Source of the DNA: Dermatemys mawii
Lineage: Eukaryota > Chordata > Testudines > Dermatemydidae
Reading direction: 5' to 3'
DNA: 64,000 bases
Assembly (NCBI GenBank): GCA_007922305.1
Contig: ML677366.1
Coordinates: 14,091,997 to 14,155,996, forward strand
Below the pieces are notes generated by a model. It was not told the origin of the DNA. It saw only the letters and a list, made by a program, of their open reading frames with translations, and did not search any database. Each line of letters starts with the position of its first letter. The stretch's first letter is position 1. The position numbers were made by a program, and so were the translations under genes. Below are positions 10,549-24,004 of the stretch, one piece after another.

Positions 10549-13500
10549 GGTTTGGGGATGGTACACACCATCACAAGAACATAAAGAGAATTTCTTGAGG
10601 GGACAGTGATTAAATCTTGGCACATTTGCCTCCTTCATTCACAGTAAGGCATTTTCTTAATTGTGGATTTTGTTCCCACACAACCCACACATCATTATAG
10701 TTGTTTACATATCATCACTAGCAATAATAATAATAGATACATAATAATTCCTCATTTGAATGTGACAAACGACTTCTTCTCGCAGTAAAAATAAATACAC
10801 AGGGAAAGGGAAAATACATCATTGTTGCCAGCAAATGAGGCATAGTGCAAGAAATTAAAATGTCTGGCTGACAGAAAAGGAAAAACCACCCTTGAATGGA
10901 AGCCTTAAACCAAAAGGCAGAAGGATCATTTACTGAACACAAGAAAAATTACTAGGGAAGAGGGATAATTAAGAGAAATGGAAATGTTTGCTGAAGTTCT
11001 GTATAACTGAGTACACACAGACACATAATCAGATTCCGAATAAGAACACAGTTTAGGATCAGACAACTTACTTAACACAACACCCATTCACAGGCAATGT
11101 GTCTGTATTTATTTTTTTATTTATAGATTTCAACAATAAACAATGCCCCTACAAAAACACTCTGTGCAGCTTGTCCAGTGATTAACCTTCCCGGGACATA
11201 AGGTAGCAGCTCAGGTTAATTTTCACTTGACTGACACAGAACAAATTGAGCCCTGCACTCTGCCCTATTTGTGTTACAGCTGATCTCGCTCTCCTTGAAA
11301 TCAAGGTTAAAATTCTCATTTAGTTCAATGGGAACGGTTGAGTGGCCCATCAGTAATACCATAATCCCCATGTATCACAGTCTCTGTACATACACATGTG
11401 TATCACATAAACTCCATTTATTATGCAACTTTGGTTGCCTCAACTGTACTCTGCCAGATCTATGCCTGTTATCCCCCTCCCCACCAGTCTCAAACAGATG
11501 CCATTTTTTAGCAGAGAAAGAAAAAAGAAAGGAAACCCATCATAGAAATGTTTCCAAATTCCTTTGTTTGACTAGGTGCACAGGTCATTTGGTGCCCACA
11601 AACTGGATCCCAAACCCCAGGTCTCTCTTTAGTAGTGTCTCTAGGCAGCCTGCTGAGCCAGTCAACAACCTGGGATTTCAGGGGTTAATTCCTTGCAGGG
11701 AGGCTACCAGCTGGAAGCTAATTAGACGGCAGCTGAGCTTATTTAGGCCCAACACCTTAAAAGACAAGGAGAGCAAATGAGATTGGCAGTGGGCAGAAGT
11801 CTGTCTGAGGAGTTGTGGGAGGGAATTGTGGGGCAATGCTTTTTGTTTTGTATTTGTAAGTGTTTTATTGCCTGCAAAGCTGCACAGTAGGGATGTGCAG
11901 CTACCGAGGCATTTAAGGATGTGGAGTCACTTTACATTAGCCAAAGACACCCTCAATAAAATCCTCTGTGGAGAGGGTCATTTGTGCACTGTTGTGCCCT
12001 GAGCTTGTTACAGTCCCTTTTCTTCTCCTCTTTACAGCAAAAGAAATTATAGTGGGCTCAGGCCAAGGATGGGCAATGTTCAGAGCAAAACCAGTGATGA
12101 GTTTATCTGAAATCTTAAGGACTTTTAGAGTTTTAGTCACTTGAAAGTCAGAAATTTCCCCCATATGTACTTCAAATGAAATAAGGCTTTTATTTCTAGC
12201 TCAGGCATCTCGTAAGATATTGAGCCTTAAACTCATCCATTCTTATGTAGGCAAAAGCTATTCTACCTAAACAAAAAGGTATTTATAGGATTTTGGAGGG
12301 GTTAGGGGTTTTTTTGTAATACATCAGTCAGAATTTACCTCTCCCTCTGATGGCTTAGACTCTTTGTATTGAAAGAGATTTCCTGTGCCAGTGCGAGGTG
12401 AGGAGTACAAAACCTAGTACTTATACATTCTTAAAAAAAAAAAAAATCTCTAAAACAGCCTGTCCATAAAATGTGGCATACCCAGACTACATGGTAGTGT
12501 GAAGTGGGATAAAAGTTCTATTGGCATTTGTTTGGGAGAACTTGTTACATAACTTACAAGGTTTGTATCCAGCCACCCCAAGCTCAGATTCACAGTCTGT
12601 CTCTAGACTATATATATAGAATTTATCAAGATTAAAAATGTTTTATTATGCTTTTAAGGTCTACTTTACACAGAAGCCACAACAATAATTTCCCAATGTC
12701 TGTTCCGAATAGTTGGGATTTAGTTTGACACTGAAGCAGAAACCTAAGACTTGATTCATCAGAAGGAGTCAAGGTTTCCCAGGTTCTGATTTTCTCCACC
12801 TTTTGTGCGGTTTCTTAAGCTGTTTACAAATCCTTGAGGATTTAGCTGCTGGCTTTTGGCAATGTCTCTGGCTAGCTGCTAAGCCTGCAAAGATGGCCAA
12901 AAGCACACTCCTTTTTAAAATGTAATTCTTCTTGCTATTCTAACAGTGATGCACAATTTTGCTGAAAAATAGGCAGTGAGACAGTCATATGAAACCAAAA
13001 GATGAGTTACTGCTATTCATTTTTGGTGTCAGATGCATGGGGTGTCTGTGCAACAACTCAAAACTCTCATTCTCAGAAATGTTGGACCCATTCAATTATG
13101 AGACCATTGAGCCTTCAAGCAACCAGCTCCATAAAAGCATCTATAATCTATTTTTAAACCACTATAAAAGGGAGATTTAAGGTAAGGAGCCAAAGTTTTC
13201 ATTTCAGTGAGATGTTTTACGTGCATCTTTGAGATCATGTCTACCGACCAACTTACACAAGATTAGCTAACATATGAAGAACAAACAAACACAATAGTTT
13301 CTCCTGCTCTTCAGACAGGAAAAACAGCAGCAGAGAAATTTGACAACTAGCCCTATCTGAGCAGGCTTATTCATTAATCATTATTGTTGCTATTATTTCA
13401 TGTATATTTATGTACACTCATGCACATACCTGAAAAGAGCCTCAGACTTGTGTATCCTCTAGTGCATAATGACGGAGTGAAGAAGGCATCTATATTTAAT

Positions 13501-16500
13501 GAAATTCCATTATATTATTACTCACTCTTTTTCCAAAGTGAAATGTTTTGACTGTGATTTTCTTTTATATTAGAGGGGAGGATGGATCTCTCAGGGTGCG
13601 TATAATTAATCATGAAACACTGTGCTTTGTTTCACCTTCGTAGTGACTCAGAAGTATTAAAAACGAGTTCAACCTTTACCTTTATTTCCAAGTGACTATT
13701 AATGTCACTTGTCACACGGTGCAATGAGGAAAGGTCCCTTTAGTTCTACAGTAGTGGAAAGGTCTCGAGCACGTAGCCAATGTCATTTCACTCCAACGGT
13801 ATCATCTGTAATACATTGTTCTAATGAAAAATGCACAGGAGAAATCAGTGTGAGACTCTGGCAGTTGTGATTACTTAACAAGTCTAGGTATCAGGGGAGA
13901 AAGCTAAACCTTTTTGTTTAAACCATGAAAGAAGATACATGATAGAGGGAAACTGAGCCTTCCAGCCAATAAAAAAGGGACAGCGCAGAGTACTATAGCA
14001 GGTAAATACTGCAGAAATATTATTCAAAAATTAAAGCAGAGACTGGAAGTTTTATCTCCCTGTCATGCTAAAAGCTCCTGGTATGGGGGGAATTGCTACA
14101 ACGCCATTGTAAAAGAGGATGGAATTAAATTCTAGTTGGAAAATCAACATACTGGCAGCAATCTTTTAGAAAGCACAGACAGAACAGGTGTAGGTACAAA
14201 CCCAAATAATCCTCACTACCAAGTAGTCATCTAGTCTTCCAGCAATAATGTACCAATCCAACGCCTTTTGGAGTTAATGGCAAAACTGGTGTCAGGCCCT
14301 TAGTTAAACACACTCTTCACTGGGCCACTTCTCAGTAGCCCCACCCTGTCATGTCAAGAACTGCTCCATCTCCCAGCAAAGAGTAAGAGCAATCACTTCT
14401 CTCTAACTCTATTCCAAAATAGCTATAGATATTAACTCCCTGTGAGAGTCATCCAGCGGTAGATGACATCCATGGTTGCTTGACTGGCATCAAGCACACC
14501 CACTCAAGAGCAGCCATCCCTTAAGCTGGAATGTATCTCCAGGCTGAATCTCTGCTATTAAATGGAAACAGGTCACAAGAAGCAGGAGAAAGAGGCTTTG
14601 TACATCGAGAAGGAGTTGATCCCATTGCTTACTCTTCATGTATTCTCACCTTGTGTGAACAATGTTTAAGTTGATGCTCAGCTGTTTCCTTGGCAGTTTC
14701 CTGTTGCTCTCCTTCAAACTAGACAGATGATGGTGTCCAGCAATTCACTTGTGCCACCTCATGTGTTTGTCTCAAGAAAAAGGGAGGTGGAGAACTAACA
14801 ACCAGGCATGTGAACCTGTCCTTCAGCCTGAATACAAGACTTGCCAGAGCCCATTGCTCCTGGTATCCTGAATCTAGCAAGCGTGGGAATGAACACAGAG
14901 ACTGATCCAGCTCTAATTCAGAATAATGGATGCTGATATATTGGAGCATGGCACTCAGAGGATAAGATCTAGTAGAACTCTCCCCAAAGTGAGAAGCAGG
15001 TAAAGGATATCCCACTGCCATTGAGGAATAAGAACTCTTCCCTGGGGCGGTAAGAAGGCAATATGTTTCCTATAGTGCTGTGACTGGGCATGCTTGCCCA
15101 GTGAGGTGCTTCCACGGTATAATATTGGGCCCCACACTCTTATGGTGCCATATTGCTTATTAAGTTATGTCACCCTGACAAGGGCACGTACTCTGCCTGT
15201 AGCTGCCTCTCACCAATCATGCCACTCACTCTGTCCCACTGTCATGCAGCACAGAGTTTAAGCATGCTGGCCATGGAGGGAACAAAAGCAGCTATATGGT
15301 ATGAGAAAATTATGCAACCAGCATTTCCTCTCTCTGCTCCATCCCCGTGTGACCAACCTCATCTATGTGATCGTTCCACAATTTTCCTTCCCCTGCTCCC
15401 TATTCTACATGGCAGGATAGATCATCTGGGCCTTATGTAATAGTGTACTTAGGACTTATTATTATCCCCCAAGGACTTTACAACCAAAAATCCAATAGTT
15501 AGCTATTACCAGAGTCCACTGTAGGAGAGAGAAAGGGCTAAGAGTAAAACTGAGTCTCCAATTAAGAGCATGTAACTGCAATAATTCTTTAATTTCCATG
15601 ACTGATGAAATGAGACTGCACCGGTAGAGCTGGAGCGAGGATGGAATATGCTGCACAGTATGTTTATAAAAGATCAGGTTTGCATCATTCACAGGGCTAC
15701 AGAAAGACAAAGATTTATGCTAGCCAGAATTTTGGCAATACTTCCACATTTGTTCTATTTCCCCAGAATTGTTGGACCTGTGATTGTGCCAAGCTCCAGA
15801 TGGTGGATTCACAGGCACACTATGAGAAATTAGGCTTAGATCCCATCAAGACTCTAATTTATACAAATTTTTGATTCAAGACAGCTCAGAGTAATCAGTA
15901 TTCCACTGCTAAGATATTTGGTAATCCAAGGTGGAAGAAAATACACAGAAGCTTTCAAGAAACTGTGTTGTGGTTATAGACGATAATTTAACACTGCAAG
16001 AACTGAAAATACATCAGCTACTTTGGACAAGACAAGAAAGAAAAAAATACTCCAGAACACACTAATACATAAGAAAAAACTATAGGGACTAAGGATCAAA
16101 TTCAGCCTCAGTGGCCATAGGCATCCATTTGGCAGCATATCTATCCTGGATCCTGCTCAATCAGGTTCACGGCAAGGTGTGGCACAGAGAGAGCATTTGC
16201 TGCTCTGGTGGGTCACTTACTACTGTCTGTAGACAAAGGAAATACATCCATATGTATCCCACTCTACCTGTCTGGCATATGGTACTGTAGATCACATAAT
16301 ACTCCTGTCCCATTTCCCAGGGGCTGCAGGGACGAATGAAAATGCCTTTAAATGGCTCAGGTCTCTCCTCTCAGACCAAACCCAAGGAGTCAATAGGGGC
16401 AACTCTCCTTCTAGCTCCAACACTCAGACAGTGAATCCCACAAAGCTCAGTCCTCTCTTGCTTCTTTTAATTCTTCAACATCTAGATGAAGCCAGTGAGA

Positions 16501-17479
16501 GAGCTAATGAAACATGGGCTGAAATGCCAGCAGTATGCAGAGTTCTACATCTCCTTTAAGTTGAACCTAAACAATGCCATTTCTCCAGCTTTCTCAATGC
16601 CTAGCACAGCAGTTTCCAAACTGTGATCCATTTATCACCCATGGCTGGTCTCTTGAGTACCTGCTGGTGATCAGTGGGTAGCAACCTAGACTATGGTGGT
16701 GCCTTCTACCCCTTGTTTTCACCTGCTGAGTTGCACTGAAAGACAGACACATGAAACACTTCCCTAATAGTAATTCTCCATGTAAGCAATTGCTGTCATT
16801 ACCACTGTCATGTTACTTTATTGCCAGAGGGAGAGAAGGGGACAGTCTGTGTGACAGTCTTTCTATTAAGATGTGGCCCATACTGTGGAAGAGCTTGAGA
16901 GAGCCACTGAAATCAACATGTAGACGAAGAGCACACAGCTAAAGACAAATCCGCACAAGACTGATGTGCATAGACAGAAAGAAGCATTTTGAAGAACTCT
17001 GTAACATTCTCAACTATTGAGAGGATCTGCATTCACTTTGTGATATTAAGTTGCAGCTTTGAAGTCCTTTGGTTCTTGTGCTAGGAATTCTCAGAACAAA
17101 AGTTGCTGGCTTTCTCTGCGCCAAAAGGGGTGCACTTGTTGCTCTTGTTGTCTCACTTGATTTGCACCTTTCTGAGACATTAAAGACTAATGCTCATGTT
17201 AATGTTGCTTTTTTTAAAACTACTAACAATATCCTATTTTTACTCTTACAACTTGGTTGAAAGATTATCTTTGGGAACAGCTTAGTCCTCTCTGCTCCAA
17301 GTTGGCATATGATCTGTTCAATCTTAAATAAGCAAATATTATAAGTGGCAGTTCTTTCACAGACCCACTATATCCTTTTGATGTATCACTCTCCCAAGTT
17401 TATAGAGGTGCTGAGAGATTAGGATAGATGTAAGGAAATGGAGATGCAGTGCATGGCTTCTGGTTTTGATCATTTTGAT
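10549..17479. other. Long AT-rich unique stretch with one LTR-like patch
   Basis: Apart from a probable LTR fragment at 11640-11900 and a poly-A run near 12432, I recognise no repeat family and no exon. A few reading frames of 60-169 codons (the longest on + at 11271-11780) carry no domain and no supporting signals. The low repeat content over about 7 kb is notable against the rest of the window. Confidence 0.45.
11640..11900 (+). repeat. Possible LTR fragment
   Basis: The order 'ggggttaattccttgcaggga', 'agctggaagctaattagac', a TTAAAAG box near 11757, then 'ggcagtgggcagaagt' and 'ctgaggagttgtgggagg' resembles the promoter part of a turtle LTR family that I recall. No ends or flanking duplication were found. 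Confidence 0.35.
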
Positions 17480-17578
17480 ATAGAAAGGGTGGTCCGATGG
17501 TTAGGAAGACAGCCCGAGACAAGAGTCCTGCGTTCAATCCTCTGCTCTTCTGTAGACACTATGTCAGTAAATCACTTA
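17480..17578 (+). repeat. MIR-type SINE fragment
   Basis: The order 'ggtggtccgatggttaggaa' (tRNA-like head), 'gagtcctgcgttcaatcc' (B-box-like) and 'aaatcacttagg' is that of a MIR/CORE-SINE in the forward direction. It is diverged and lacks the 3' half. Confidence 0.5.
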
Positions 17579-17580
17579 GG

Positions 17581-17665
17581 CCCAGATCCACAAAGGTATT
17601 TAAGTTCCTGACTTCCACTGAAATTAGTAGAAGTTAGAAGTCTAAATATCTTTGTAGAACTGGGG
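17581..17665. repeat. Self-complementary old repeat
   Basis: CCAGATCCACAAAGGTATTTA at the left pairs with the complement of TAAATATCTTTGTAGAACTGG at the right. The centre holds 'ttccactgaaattagtag', a diverged form of the self-complementary core seen in several other elements of this window. Confidence 0.6.
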
Positions 17666-20367
17666 TTTAGTCTGTCTCTGGCATAGTTTTACATGGTAAC
17701 ATGAGCCATACAACTACCTAAGATAGATATGGAAGAATCAAATTAAGATGACTTTAAAAGAAAATTAAGGCTAACTTCTGTTTGAGTTTGATGCTGAAGT
17801 GGAGAAATTATTCTGCATCTTTATTTCAGACTATTAATTTTCTCCTTAATCCATCCTCCCAGTTGTTCCTGGACCTAGGCATCAACAGATTTGTCACAAA
17901 TTTCAGTCCTAGCCTTTTCAGATTAGAAAGGAAGATAATCGGAATAAACATTTCTTCCAGTTTGACAAATTGTAGTAATCTGACTTTATCTTAAGTATCT
18001 TATATTTCCTTTTATTCTGGTAACTCTGATCTCAGTTAGTAAAATTTGCTTCTTGCTGATGATTTGTGTGAAATTATCCTATAGCCCAGATCAACAGCTT
18101 CCAGGCTAGATTTCTAGGGTTCCTCTCACAATTATTTTCAGATATTTTTCTCAGGCTCTAGACATAGGCAAAATCCAGTGGCAAAGAGGTTCTGTTTGTA
18201 TCAGCAATAGCCAAAAGTTTGCCTGCTTTATCTTACCTTGCTTCTTGTCCCAGCTGAAATCAGGAAATGCCAAGGTAAACTGGTTCATTATCATTGTTTA
18301 TTAAAAGAGATACATTAAAAAGTTATCCAAACTATTTTGGACCCACAAAAATATTCAGGTAGGGCTTGATTTGGAAGTTTAGGTCAGTTCTTATTTTATC
18401 TGGATCAATTCCTCAATCCCATATAGTAGATCTAGAACCCATATAGTTTTTATCATAATCAGTTCACCAATAGTCTTAAACCATATCATTAATCTCTCTT
18501 TAGCTAACTGAAAACTGCCAATAAATTTGAAACTGTCATGAAAATGAGAAGGCTAAAGATTCTAAATATAGCAAGAGATATTGTTAATTATCACACCATT
18601 ACTAACCTTTCTTACTTCACTTAAGATACTTCCTAAATTGTATCCATTCTATTTTAGAGCCACACGGATCATCAGAATTTTAATTAATTCTAATCAGGAC
18701 ATCTGACCCAGGATTGCACAGAGATTGTTCCCCTTGGCTTAGGAATAAGTGCTTGTCTCAGCTGCTATCTTTCAATTTATTAATTGTATTTGGTACCATG
18801 AACCACACTGTTATGATGGCCTCAGTTGTATGCAGGTCTTTCTGAAATGATTGTGGGTTGAGTTCCTTATATTTAATTTGTATCATTATTGAAGTTTGCA
18901 TCTTCCTTTTATTATGGGTGTTTTGTAATAAGCTAAATCCTGTTTGGAACCATTCATTATTACTAGTAATATTACAGCTAGATTTGGAGTCTGAACCTAC
19001 TCCCATTTATATCATAGCCATATCCTGCTGCAGACATTTAGATTCATTTATTTGCTTCAGCAAATGTCTTTAGAGAGAATCTACAAACTGCCTATGTGTT
19101 TGTCTGGTGTTAAACTTAGATAGTCAGAACCCTTCTGACACCAGAAGCAAGAAAACACTGGGAGGAATCTTGTAATTGATATTTTACATATACTTTGAGA
19201 ATTCAGGTAATTGAACAAACACCCACTCCCGTGCCAAAGAATCCTTTGTGAAATATTCAGCTTCACTCTGACAGACCCTACATTTGGGCACTGGTGTTTC
19301 TCCTCTGACTTCTCCTGATGTGTATTGATGTAAGGGAGGGGAATCGGATCTCCAGAAATGCTGTTGGCAAGTGTACTTGTGTCTTAGAGGGAGCATGGCG
19401 GTCTCACAGATTCCAAAGCATTCAAGATTTCATGGGTTGAACCCAACACATTAGAAGCAGATTGTAACGTAATGGCTTTGTCTCCTCAAGTGGCATGCCC
19501 ACAGGTAGGATGAAAGACTGCTGCCCCCTAGTGCAATGTCCTTTATGTCATATGGTAGAAGTCTCTGGTTTTGGAACTGAAGGAGCAAGGTTCTCGTGCC
19601 CCAGGCCCAAGTTGTGTGATTTCATTAGTCATTGCATTTGTGCAGAATGCCAAGGCTAGTGAGAGAGCGTGAGAAAGCACCATGGATCTCCAAAACATGA
19701 AATTAAAGGCAAAACAAGCCTTTACTACAGCTACTGGCAGGAGTGTTGAACATTAGAGATAAGAGGAACCACCGCTGTCCTCCTACCCGAAAAAAGGGTT
19801 TGAAGTAGGACATTTCTTTTTTATTTAAAAACAAATTAGATCCAATAGAATAGAGAAGATTGCACAGCTCTATACTGAGCAGATACAGAAGTTCTGATTT
19901 GTGAAGGATTTAGCTCTAGTTCTAAAGCTTCAGCAGAGAATAGGGGCACATGTGAAAGAAAAATAGCTGGTGGTTTTGGGAGTCAGGCTTATTGGCTTGA
20001 TTTGTCCTCTCAAGGGATCAGCTGTGGATTGCTTGAAACATGGACCAAAAGTTTTATGAGGCGAGTATTGAGAAGTATCTTTGAAAATTATGCAAATACA
20101 GGAATGGCAGACATGTTCTGCATAGCAGGACATCATGGCAATATGAGATCATATGACTGCAGGAATGAAGTTCCCTAGGAGCTCTCTGAATTTAATGAGC
20201 AGCAGCATATTACTGAGGCTCTTTTATTAATGATATTTAGGCTAACAGAAAACATGTTGTGGGGATAATAAACAATCTGAAGTTACACAAAAAGCAGTTG
20301 TGGTAATGCTTCATTATTAACATGTGAAAGACCCAAAACCAAGATTTCCTGCAGATAAACTCCTAAA
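17666..20367. other. AT-rich unassigned sequence
   Basis: No repeat family or exon could be assigned. The 18.0-19.4 kb part has a broken-reading-frame look that could be a very old LINE on the minus strand, but no reverse-transcriptase motif could be read. Confidence 0.4.
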
Positions 20368-20493
20368 CATAGGTGCTGGAGCTAGGGGTACGGCTGCACC
20401 CCTGGTACTAAGTGGATTTCATCATATATTGGGTTTACAGATCAGTTGAATAACTCTCAGCACCTCACTATAAAAATTGTTCCAGCACTGCTG
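20368..20493. mobile_element. Short hAT-type MITE with perfect 8-bp TSD
   Basis: The 126-bp element starts CATAGGTGCTGGAGC and ends GTTCCAGCACTGCTG, diverged inverted ends. It is flanked on both sides by ctcctaaa (20360-20367 and 20494-20501), an exact 8-bp duplication. The size of the duplication and the ends fit hAT. The interior is AT-rich and non-coding. Confidence 0.85.
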
Positions 20494-20799
20494 CTCCTAA
20501 ATCAGTACTTGGATATCTAAATCTGTGGTTTGAGCTTCCACTGAAGTCAAAAAGAAATGATAAGTGCTTGACCCTTTTGAAAAAAATCAGATAACTTATT
20601 TAGGTGCCTAAATATAGACCTAAGAGTTTCAATTTAGATGCCTATTTTTTAAAATCATGGCCCAGTTGCCTTTTGTGACAGCATCAAAATGTTTTCATTC
20701 TGTATTACTGCTTTTAGAAGTACAATATTACTTACATTAACCAACGGGTGTCTTGTTAAAAGTGATTCTGAATAAGCTGATAATGTTGCCATTCCATTC

Positions 20800-21068
20800 T
20801 CTGAGGATAGGACAAGGAGCAATGGGCTTATATTGCAGCAATGGAGGTTTAGGTTGGACATTAGGAAAAGCTTCCTAACAGTCAGGTAGTTAAGCACTGG
20901 AACAAATTGCCAAGGGAAGTTGTGAAATCTCTGTCATTGGAGGTTTTTAAGAACAGGTTAGATAAACACCTGTCAGGAATGGCCAAGTTATTATTTTGTT
21001 CTGTCTTGAATGCGGGAGAGTGGATGAGATGACCTAGTGAGGTTCCCTCCAGTTCTACACTTTTAGGA
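20800..21068 (+). mobile_element. CR1 LINE 3' fragment
   Basis: Landmarks in order: 'ggtttaggttggacattaggaaa', 'agcactggaacaaattgcc', 'tctgtcattggaggtttt', 'gatgagatgacctagtgagg' and 'ccctccagttctacac'. This is the CR1 3' untranslated region in forward orientation, 5'-truncated and without coding sequence. Confidence 0.85.
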
Positions 21069-22630
21069 TCATCATCCTCATCAGCTAATGATCTTAAAAA
21101 CAATGTATTTCCACAGAACAGAAAATCCATGTTGTGGCTCTGGAACAAGAAGTCCTGGACAAAAATGCTCTTTGCATATAATATTCTGTGATACCTTTTG
21201 TATTAGATAGGTAAGAAAGATCATTTTAATCAGAGAAATATGTTGTCTGCAAAGTAACATACTAAGGCCTTTTTTTCATTGATAAATGGTTTCTGTTTTT
21301 TTGTTCTATTTTCAGTTCCCAGTTTAGTCAGCTGTAGTTTATTAAGTCAAAGGTTGCCTCATAACATATCCCACTGTTCCTCTCCATGACAGAAACAAAC
21401 ATTAACCTTTATGGATGCATCCAAACAATTTTGTCAAAGGAGACATCAGACCTGCAGGCTACAATAATCCAATGTGAAACTGTGGAGCTTCATATGATGA
21501 GGTATTCGAATGTGACCATTGATTGTCCAAACCTATCGGGTGATAAAGCAAAGTATAATTTTTAAGATGCTGTTGCAATATTTAAATTCCCAGAGAAAGC
21601 TTAGTATGTGATAGCATCTTCTTCCTCAACTTATTTAAATAACCTATATCAACTGCGATGCCTAAGACAATACCTAGAGAGAAAAAAGTAGAGCGGTATT
21701 TGTCAAACCAAATCTAGGCTTAATTTAAAATAAACAACTATCATGCCAAAGCTGGAAGTCCTTATTCAGGATTTACTCCACCCATACTCAGGCAAGAGGA
21801 GCGGAGTGGGCTGAGCTAGTAGCATCCATGAATAAACAGATTCTACCACTAAGTGCTCCCACTGACTTCATGGAGAATTTTTCTTTTGTAAATTCTAGAA
21901 TCTCACGCCGATTCTAGATTGTGAGCTGCCTGGAGCAGAGTCTTGGTTTTGTACAGCATCTAATACAATGGGGTTGTGATTCCTACATAGGGTCTTTAGG
22001 TGCTATCACAGTAGAAATGAAAAGAACAAGTAATGATTTTAGGATTTGGCCCTGTATGAGTAATTTGCTCTTTTGTAGGGACTCTTCTCTAAGACTCAGT
22101 GCTTTACAGACATTACTGGATGGAAGCCCACCGTGCCCTGTGTGGTTCTGTAGGTAAATCATTTTTATTCTACTGTACAAAACAATCCACATTGATGTCT
22201 AATGCCTGGTACTGGCTGTTTATATCCAGGTTTCTGCCTGTTTTTCCAGGGTCTGATCCTGCATGTGCTTACTTATAGATAGCAGCCTTATTGCTTTCAT
22301 TGGGATTCTTATAGGTTTGATTTTCAGACTGCGCACAGTCTGTAGGTACCACTTTGGGCCCCCAATGAACTGAGCCCTCTATTCCACAGGCACATTTCAT
22401 GCCTTTTATATTATGGGCGTAAAAGAGTTTGTGCAGTTTAGTGCAGTCTCTAAACTCTACCTGCGTAACTGGAGGTCTACTTTGAAAATCAGACCTTGAG
22501 TGAGGACTGCTCTCATAAGGACAACTCCTCACAGGAGTGGACTCGCTTCCTTTAGCATGGACCTAGTTACTGATGTTGTAATTAGAGCTTCATCACTCAC
22601 TACTAGCTGTTGGAAATTGTCCAACTGTGA
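21069..22630. other. Unassigned AT-rich sequence
   Basis: No recognisable gene or repeat apart from short fragments of old 'gtctgatcctgcatg' and 'ttgaaaatcagacctt' type palindromic repeats near 22250 and 22483. Confidence 0.4.
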
Positions 22631-22644
22631 CTGAAGCAACACTG

Positions 22645-22729
22645 CATCCAATGAAGTAGGTATTAGCCCACAAAAGCTTATGCTTCAATACTTCTGTTAG
22701 TCTTTAAGATGCCATAGGACTCTTTGTCG
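22645..22729 (+). mobile_element. Solo Penelope terminal-repeat insertion with 14-bp TSD
   Basis: Exactly 85 bp between two copies of ctgaagcaacactg (22631-22644 and 22730-22743). Its sequence matches the terminal repeat of the Penelope-like element at 50.1-51.3 kb: CATCC.ATGAAGT, AGCCCAC, AAAGCTTATGCT, TCTTTAAG.TGCCA.AGGACTCTTTGTC. It begins right at the box that resembles the hammerhead CUGANGA core and ends at the same ...CTCTTTGTC end. The core is decayed (CCAATGA, AAAA). No protein is encoded. Confidence 0.75.
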
Positions 22730-22859
22730 CTGAAGCAACACTGTAAGCCTTTGTCAGGCCAATAGGGGAAAGAAAACCTCCTTAAAAGAAGAGACAGTTA
22801 CAAATATAACAATACACTGCAATATCTTGAGTTTGATTCGTTGGGGGCCCATTATATTA

Positions 22860-23660
22860 AAAATGCAATTGTTTGTGTGTTATTGTATTTACCTTCTCTA
22901 GGAGAATGGGTATGCTAATGTATTTCCTCTGGTTATCAGCCCTTTGAAGTGAAGCCCGGGATAGGTTTGCATGTACTAATTCACACTACTAATTCCACAG
23001 ACCAATAGAGAAAGAGAGAATTTTTGGATTAAAAAACAACCTCAGTTTAGACAGACTCGGGGCCTCCTTTCTGATCCAGCAAACATACAGATCCAAGGTG
23101 GGCCTCAATCCTTAGGAAAGAGATGGAAGAATTTTGGCCTACTGAGGCCCCAAAGGCAGAGTGCTTGTTCTGAGCCAATGTTGTGATGAACTTATGACCA
23201 TAGGGAACACCCTGTGTAGGATTTGAAAGACTAATCACCAACCAGAGACCTTTTTGAAGGAGGTGAGGGGGAGTCATCATTGGTAATCTTATTAACATGC
23301 ATGTAGGTTCTTTAATATATTGTCTCTGTAATACTTTTACCTTAAGAATAAATTTGCTTGCTTAGAAACAGCTATGTGATAACTTATAACTGTTGCAATC
23401 ACTCTGTGTGCCATCTGAGGAAAGACTCAAAGCAGGCCTGCTTAGACAGTCTTTGGATGGGAAAAATGACTATTGTCAGGGTACTGTGAAACCTAGAAAT
23501 AGCCTGGTCAGAAGGAAGAGAAACTCGTGTCTCCACTCAAGAGAGACAGTGGCTGGTGACCTGGAAGCCTAGAGGAAGTGCCCTTGCTGGACCATACAGG
23601 GGGAATACAGGTGCAATTGCCCTGAACTGCAACAAAGACTACACACAGTTTCCAAAGCGT
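22860..23660 (+). repeat. Probable LTR (ends uncertain)
   Basis: The segment 'cttaagaataaatttgcttgcttagaaa' region contains an AATAAA signal (about 23347), followed by 'gtgataacttataactgttgcaatcactctgtgtg' type sequence and then 'gacagtggctggtgacctgga', 'tgcccttgctggaccatacag', 'caggtgcaattgccctgaac'. I recall this order from the R-U5 part of a turtle endogenous retroviral LTR. Start and end could not be fixed, and no coding part is attached. Confidence 0.45.
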
Positions 23661-24004
23661 CTGAGTCAGTGGTGTTTTGCAATTCTCTCTCGCTAGCCAC
23701 TGACAAAAAATAAGACACAAATTGGAAGCATGAATCATAGCTTGATTTAGCTTGTCTCTTACTAATAAGAAATAAGTTACTCAATTATTTCCTCTCTCTG
23801 TAAGACTCAGCAGGAGAAGGACTAAGTGGAACATGATGGATCTAGAAGAAAAGAGAATCCAACTGAGTCATCTTGAACTTTGCAATCCCCTATTTTATTG
23901 TCTTGCTTTTACATTTATTTATGCAAGAGAATTTCCTCTAAGGATTTCTGCACAACATACTCTCCTAAATTGGTTTTCAGCATTCATATATCATCCAGTC
24001 ATTG
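23661..24004. other. Unassigned sequence
   Basis: Nothing recognisable between the LTR-like unit and the MIR copy. Confidence 0.4.

Noticed and set aside
11271..11780. 169-codon plus-strand frame
   Set aside because: No domain or compositional signal, and its end runs through a probable LTR fragment (11640-11900).
17480..17578. tRNA gene
   Set aside because: Box-A- and box-B-like words occur, but there is no cloverleaf; they belong to a MIR-type SINE head. The same holds for 47300-47345.
17990..19400. Possible very old LINE on the minus strand
   Set aside because: No reverse-transcriptase or endonuclease motif could be read in any frame.
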